The translations under genes were made by a program, and so were the position numbers. Below, one piece after another: positions 6,591 through 9,025 of a DNA stretch of 9,025 bases. The stretch's first letter is position 1, and each line of letters opens with the position of its first letter. Source of the stretch: an uncultured Planctomycetaceae bacterium (lineage in GTDB: Bacteria > Planctomycetota > Planctomycetia > Pirellulales > Pirellulaceae). The notes below the pieces were generated by a model. That model did not search any database. It saw nothing but the letters and a program-made list of their open reading frames with translations, and had not been told where the DNA came from. The DNA is taken from positions 1 through 9,025 of the forward strand of contig CAIYOB010000271.1 of the NCBI GenBank assembly GCA_903927685.1. Direction: 5' to 3'.

Positions 6591-6641
6591 CCGGGACTAG
6601 ACAACCCGGGACTGGACCGGGGACTCGACCGGGGACTCGAC
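6591..6641. repeat. 12-base intergenic tandem repeat, four units
   Basis: Units CCGGGACTAGAC (6591-6602, followed by AAC), CCGGGACTGGAC (6606-6617), and two identical CGGGGACTCGAC units (6618-6629, 6630-6641). The common core is GGGACT-N-GAC. A decayed unit may precede them (CCCGAGTATGGAC, 6578-6590). The array sits midway between divergent genes. It could be a protein-binding array or a simple slippage product; the sequence alone does not decide. Confidence 0.85.
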
Positions 6642-6666
6642 CCCACTTGCCAAACCCAAAGCGTCC

Positions 6667-6684
6667 GGACTAAGCTGATAGTCC
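6667..6684. promoter_or_regulatory. Inverted repeat, possible operator
   Basis: GGACTA (6667-6672) and TAGTCC (6679-6684) are perfect 6-base arms around AGCTGA. The arm repeats the GGACTA core of the first unit of the nearby tandem repeat. It lies 97 bases before the ThuA-like start, a place fit for a regulator site. Confidence 0.35.
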
Positions 6685-6768
6685 ATCTGCCGCGTGCCGG
6701 ATGCGGGCTCCCGCGCGACAGCATCTTGCTCTGCCCGCCTTGCGTTTCCACCTGCCTCACCCTGCCAT

Positions 6769-6774
6769 AAGGAG
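6769..6774 (+). promoter_or_regulatory. Ribosome binding site fixing a GTG start
   Basis: AAGGAG lies 6 bases before GTG 6781. This strong site selects the GTG over an in-frame ATG at 6694. Confidence 0.9.
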
Positions 6775-6780
6775 TCTGTC

Positions 6781-7542
6781 GTGGTTCGTCATCTGATTCG
6801 CGGATTGTTCTGCGCCGGGATTGCCGCCAGCATCCTGAGTCTCTGCCTCCCCTGCCCGGCCGTGAATGCCGCCCAGGAGAAACCCACCGTGGTCGTCTGG
6901 TCCGAGGGCTCGGCGCCCAAGGCGGTCTATCCGAATGACATTAACGGTGCCATCGCCGAGGGCTTGGCCTGCCTGGACGGCTGGGAAGTCGTCAAGGCGT
7001 CGATCGACGATCCCGAGCAGGGCTTGCCGGACGAGTTGCTGCAACGCTGCGACGTCCTGATCTGGTGGGGGCACGTCAAGCACGGCAAAGTCTCCGACGA
7101 ACTGGTGGCCAAAGTCGTCAAGCGGGTCAAGGAGGACGGCATGGGGTTCATTTCGCTCCACTCGTCGCACTTTGCCAAGCCCAACAAGGCACTGATGGGG
7201 ACCGCATGCACGTGGGGCGCGTACCTCGGCGACTCGACCACGCTGAACGTCACGGTCAAAGAGCCGAGTCATCCGATCGCGGCTGGCGTCAAGGACTTCG
7301 AAGTGATCCACCACGAACGCTACAGCGAACCATACGCGGTCCCGGAACCGCAGGCCGTGGTGTTCGAGGGCGTGCACACGTTGCGTGACGGCGGCAAAGA
7401 TCCGTCACGAGTGGGCCTGTGCTGGCAGTTCGGCAAAGGCAAGTTCTTCTACTTCCAAGCCGGCCACGAAACCAATCCGATTTTCCTGGACGCGAACGTC
7501 CGCAAGATCATGGCCAACGCCGTCCTGTGGGCCGCCCCGTAA
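6781..7542 (+). CDS. Exported ThuA-like domain protein
   Basis: 253-residue protein of the ThuA family (trehalose-utilization-like, a class I glutamine amidotransferase-like fold). The start is GTG 6781, set by AAGGAG just upstream; it opens directly into a signal peptide (VRHLIRGLFCAGIAASILSL, cleavage near NAA-QE), so the mature protein is exported. Family blocks in order: a VVVWSEG strand, DVLIWWGHVKHG, GMGFISLHSSHFAKP, HPIAAGVKDFEVIHHERY, and near the C-terminus GKGKFFYFQAGHETNPIF with a final helix ending NAVLWAA. The His in HHERY and in AGHE are among the conserved positions of the family. The role in sugar metabolism is inferred only; many ThuA-like proteins in planctomycetes are exported and uncharacterised. 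It is transcribed away from the von Willebrand A gene and converges on the helicase, with stops 22 bases apart. Confidence 0.9.
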   Translation: MVRHLIRGLFCAGIAASILSLCLPCPAVNAAQEKPTVVVWSEGSAPKAVYPNDINGAIAEGLACLDGWEVVKASIDDPEQGLPDELLQRCDVLIWWGHVKHGKVSDELVAKVVKRVKEDGMGFISLHSSHFAKPNKALMGTACTWGAYLGDSTTLNVTVKEPSHPIAAGVKDFEVIHHERYSEPYAVPEPQAVVFEGVHTLRDGGKDPSRVGLCWQFGKGKFFYFQAGHETNPIFLDANVRKIMANAVLWAAP

Positions 7543-7549
7543 CGGGGCG
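7533..7549. terminator. Perfect GC hairpin between convergent genes, with the ThuA-like stop codon in its loop
   Basis: CGCCCCG (7533-7539) and CGGGGCG (7543-7549) form a perfect 7-bp stem; the three-base loop TAA is the stop codon of the plus-strand gene. On the minus strand it lies 15 bases after the helicase stop. There is no T run on either side, so it is an incomplete intrinsic terminator. It may act as a bidirectional stop or as RNA 3'-end protection. Confidence 0.4.
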
Positions 7550-7564
7550 AACCAAGGGGCCGGC

Positions 7565-9025
7565 TCAAAACAGCTGCAACTGGGTGCCGGACGACTTGCG
7601 TCGCTTCCGACCCGGAGCCTGCTGGATGCGTTCGAGCAGCTCTTCGCGGATCTGCTCGAGGAACGGCGACGGCTGCATCTCGCGGAGCTGACCCCGCCAC
7701 AGACGCTGGCGGGCGTGCGTGAGATACAGCCGGTCGCGGGCTCGCGTCAGGCCGACGAAGAACAGGCGGCATTCTTCGGCCAGATCCGCGCCGTCCGCCG
7801 GCCCCCAACGCAACGGCAACAGACCGTCCTCGCAGCCCACGAGGAAGACGACCGGGAATTCCAGGCCCTTGGCCGCGTGCAACGTCAGCAACGACACGCG
7901 GTCGGCCCGCGGATCCCAGGTGTCGGCCTCGGCGCCCAACGCCAACTCGGACAGGAATTGCGGCAAGTCCTCGCCGTAGCGTTCCGCCAGCGTCTGCAAC
8001 TGCAGGGCGTCCTGGGCCGCCCCCGGATGCTCGCCGCCGATCGCGGCGGCGGCCTGTTTGAGCCGCTCCGCCACGCCGATTGGCGTTCCCGGGGCCGACT
8101 CGGCTTGCTCCAAGAATCGCATCAAGGCGGCGACGGTCGGCTGTTCGCTCCAGCGCTGATGGGACTTCCGCTGACAGGGGATCCCGGAGCGTGCGAACGC
8201 TTCGACCAGCGCGTCCGCCTGGGCTGCCGTGCGGTACAGAACGGCGAAATCGGCGAACGAGCGGGCGGTGACCTCCGTCGCGTCGACACGGCCGCTGTCC
8301 CGCGAGAAGAACGTCGAGCCGCCGATGGCACGCTCGATCGTGTGGACCACGAACTCGGCTTCCGCCCGCTCCGTCGGGCTGGCGTGGAACGCGATGCGGT
8401 CCGAGTTGTCCGCCATCGCCTGCAGCGTCCGCTCGGTCACCAGCGTCGTCGGCGCGATAGCCTGCAGAGCCGCCGCCACAATCGTCGGTGAAGAACGGTA
8501 ATTCCGCGTCAGTTGCACGGTGCGGGCCCCGGGAAAATCCCGCGCGAACCGCAGGAAGATCTCCGGGTTGGAGCCACGGAAGCCGTAGATCGATTGATCC
8601 GGGTCGCCGATCGCACACAGATTGCCGTCGGGCGCAACCAACTGCCGCAGCAGACCATATTGGTTTTCGTCCAGGTCCTGGTACTCGTCGACGGACACCC
8701 ACGGCCACCGCGCGCGATAAGCGGCCGCCAGATCCGGCTCGCGCTGCAGTAACTGGGCCGGCAGCAGGATCAGGTCGTCAAAATCGAGTAGCGACCGCTG
8801 CCGCATCCATGGCCCGTACGAAGCGTACCAGGCAGCCGCCTCGGCAGACGGCGTAGCCCCGTTCCGTTTGATCCGCGAGATCTCGGCCAACAGCCGGTCC
8901 GCTTGACGCTCCGTCAAGCCGGCGCGTTCCCGCAACAGTTGGCTGCGTTCACGGTCGTCCGCCACACGGAACTGGGCGGGAAGTTCCAGCCGCGCCGCTT
9001 GTTCCTGCAAGATCCGCAATCCCAG
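7565..9025 (-). CDS. UvrD/PcrA-type superfamily 1 DNA helicase, C-terminal part (5' end outside window)
   Basis: ATP-driven 3'-5' DNA helicase of the UvrD/PcrA/Rep group, likely in DNA repair or replication restart. The frame is open to the right edge: the last codons read LGLRILQEQ, the stretch that follows the TFH motif in this family, so the N-terminal ATP-binding Walker A and Q motif are out of view; 486 residues remain. Visible SF1A motifs: II as VDEYQD (8675-8692, DEYQD instead of the commoner DEFQD), III as IGDPDQSIYGFRG (about 8577-8614), IV as LTRNYRSS (about 8486-8509), V as LTLHAAKGLEFPVVF (about 7848-7892), VI as VGLTRARDRLYL (about 7722-7757). Only about 50 residues follow motif VI, so the Tudor-like tail of UvrD/PcrA is missing. 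The chain ends with a basic GRKRRK run and QLQLF. The TTG at 9019 is not the start. Which named helicase it is cannot be decided. Confidence 0.93.
   Translation of the reverse strand: MGLRILQEQAARLELPAQFRVADDRERSQLLRERAGLTERQADRLLAEISRIKRNGATPSAEAAAWYASYGPWMRQRSLLDFDDLILLPAQLLQREPDLAAAYRARWPWVSVDEYQDLDENQYGLLRQLVAPDGNLCAIGDPDQSIYGFRGSNPEIFLRFARDFPGARTVQLTRNYRSSPTIVAAALQAIAPTTLVTERTLQAMADNSDRIAFHASPTERAEAEFVVHTIERAIGGSTFFSRDSGRVDATEVTARSFADFAVLYRTAAQADALVEAFARSGIPCQRKSHQRWSEQPTVAALMRFLEQAESAPGTPIGVAERLKQAAAAIGGEHPGAAQDALQLQTLAERYGEDLPQFLSELALGAEADTWDPRADRVSLLTLHAAKGLEFPVVFLVGCEDGLLPLRWGPADGADLAEECRLFFVGLTRARDRLYLTHARQRLWRGQLREMQPSPFLEQIREELLERIQQAPGRKRRKSSGTQLQLF
7568..7582 (-). other. C-terminal QLQLF, candidate beta-clamp binding motif
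   Basis: The last five residues of the helicase are Gln-Leu-Gln-Leu-Phe, directly before the stop. This fits the QLxLF form of the bacterial sliding-clamp binding motif (consensus QL[S/D]LF). It follows a basic, probably flexible tail, which is where such motifs usually sit. Confidence 0.6.

Larger units (their letters stand above)
6452..6780. other. Divergent intergenic region
   Basis: 329 bases between two divergently transcribed exported-protein genes, so it should hold both promoters. It contains a tandem repeat (6591-6641), a palindrome (6667-6684), the two ribosome binding sites and a candidate minus-strand -10 (6510-6515). Possible plus-strand promoter parts are TTGCCA at about 6647-6652 and TAAGCT 18 bases later, a weak match. 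Open frames through it translate to repeated Gly-Thr-Arg-Pro units produced by the tandem repeat and are not taken as genes. Confidence 0.6.

Noticed and set aside
6591..6641. Tandem repeat as a CRISPR array
   Set aside because: Units are 12 bases long with no spacers of distinct sequence, and no cas gene is nearby.
6491..6673. Short plus-strand frame encoding repeated Gly-Thr-Arg-Pro units
   Set aside because: Produced by the 12-base tandem repeat; no ribosome binding site and no conserved sequence.
6452..6760. N-terminal extension of the von Willebrand A frame to 6760
   Set aside because: The extension translates the tandem repeat, and a strong ribosome binding site plus a signal peptide mark the start at 6451.

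Overview
The window is GC-rich bacterial DNA with seven clear protein genes and one hidden gene. Several secreted proteins are of types common in free-living polysaccharide degraders: a GH50-like glycoside hydrolase, a ThuA-like protein with a signal peptide, a periplasmic von Willebrand A protein and a secreted beta-lactamase-fold hydrolase. With housekeeping genes of ordinary bacterial type, this mix suggests a planctomycete (Pirellulales-like) genome. That assignment is inferred from gene content, not from a marker gene.

Layout. Bases 1-2613 (+ strand) hold the 3' part of trpS, then acpS (4-base ATGA overlap), a selenoprotein W-like gene with an in-frame TGA (1068-1301), and a secreted serine hydrolase 22 bases further on. 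Bases 2614-2954 are a convergent spacer with no gene I can support. Bases 2955-6451 (- strand) hold, in transcription order, the von Willebrand A protein and then the GH50-like hydrolase, 170 bases apart. Bases 6452-6780 are a divergent spacer with 12-base tandem repeats and a small palindrome. Bases 6781-7542 (+ strand) hold the ThuA-like protein. Bases 7565-9025 (- strand) hold the C-terminal two thirds or so of a UvrD/PcrA-type helicase that runs off the right edge.

The most notable item is the selenoprotein gene. Ordinary ORF calling does not show it because a TGA stands at codon 11. That TGA lies exactly at the second redox position of a C-x-x-U motif. It is followed 21 bases later by a 6-bp hairpin with a 5-base AGUUU loop that fits the bacterial SECIS pattern, and the rest of the reading frame looks like the SelW/Rdx family. 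If correct, this organism has a selenocysteine insertion system encoded elsewhere. A second notable point is that the helicase ends in QLQLF, which fits the beta sliding-clamp binding consensus and suggests a helicase tethered to the replication clamp.

No IS element, CRISPR array, tRNA, rRNA or prophage gene was seen. The genes do not form one pathway. They are a housekeeping block (trpS-acpS), a redox protein, three exported proteins of probable carbohydrate or envelope function, and a DNA repair helicase.
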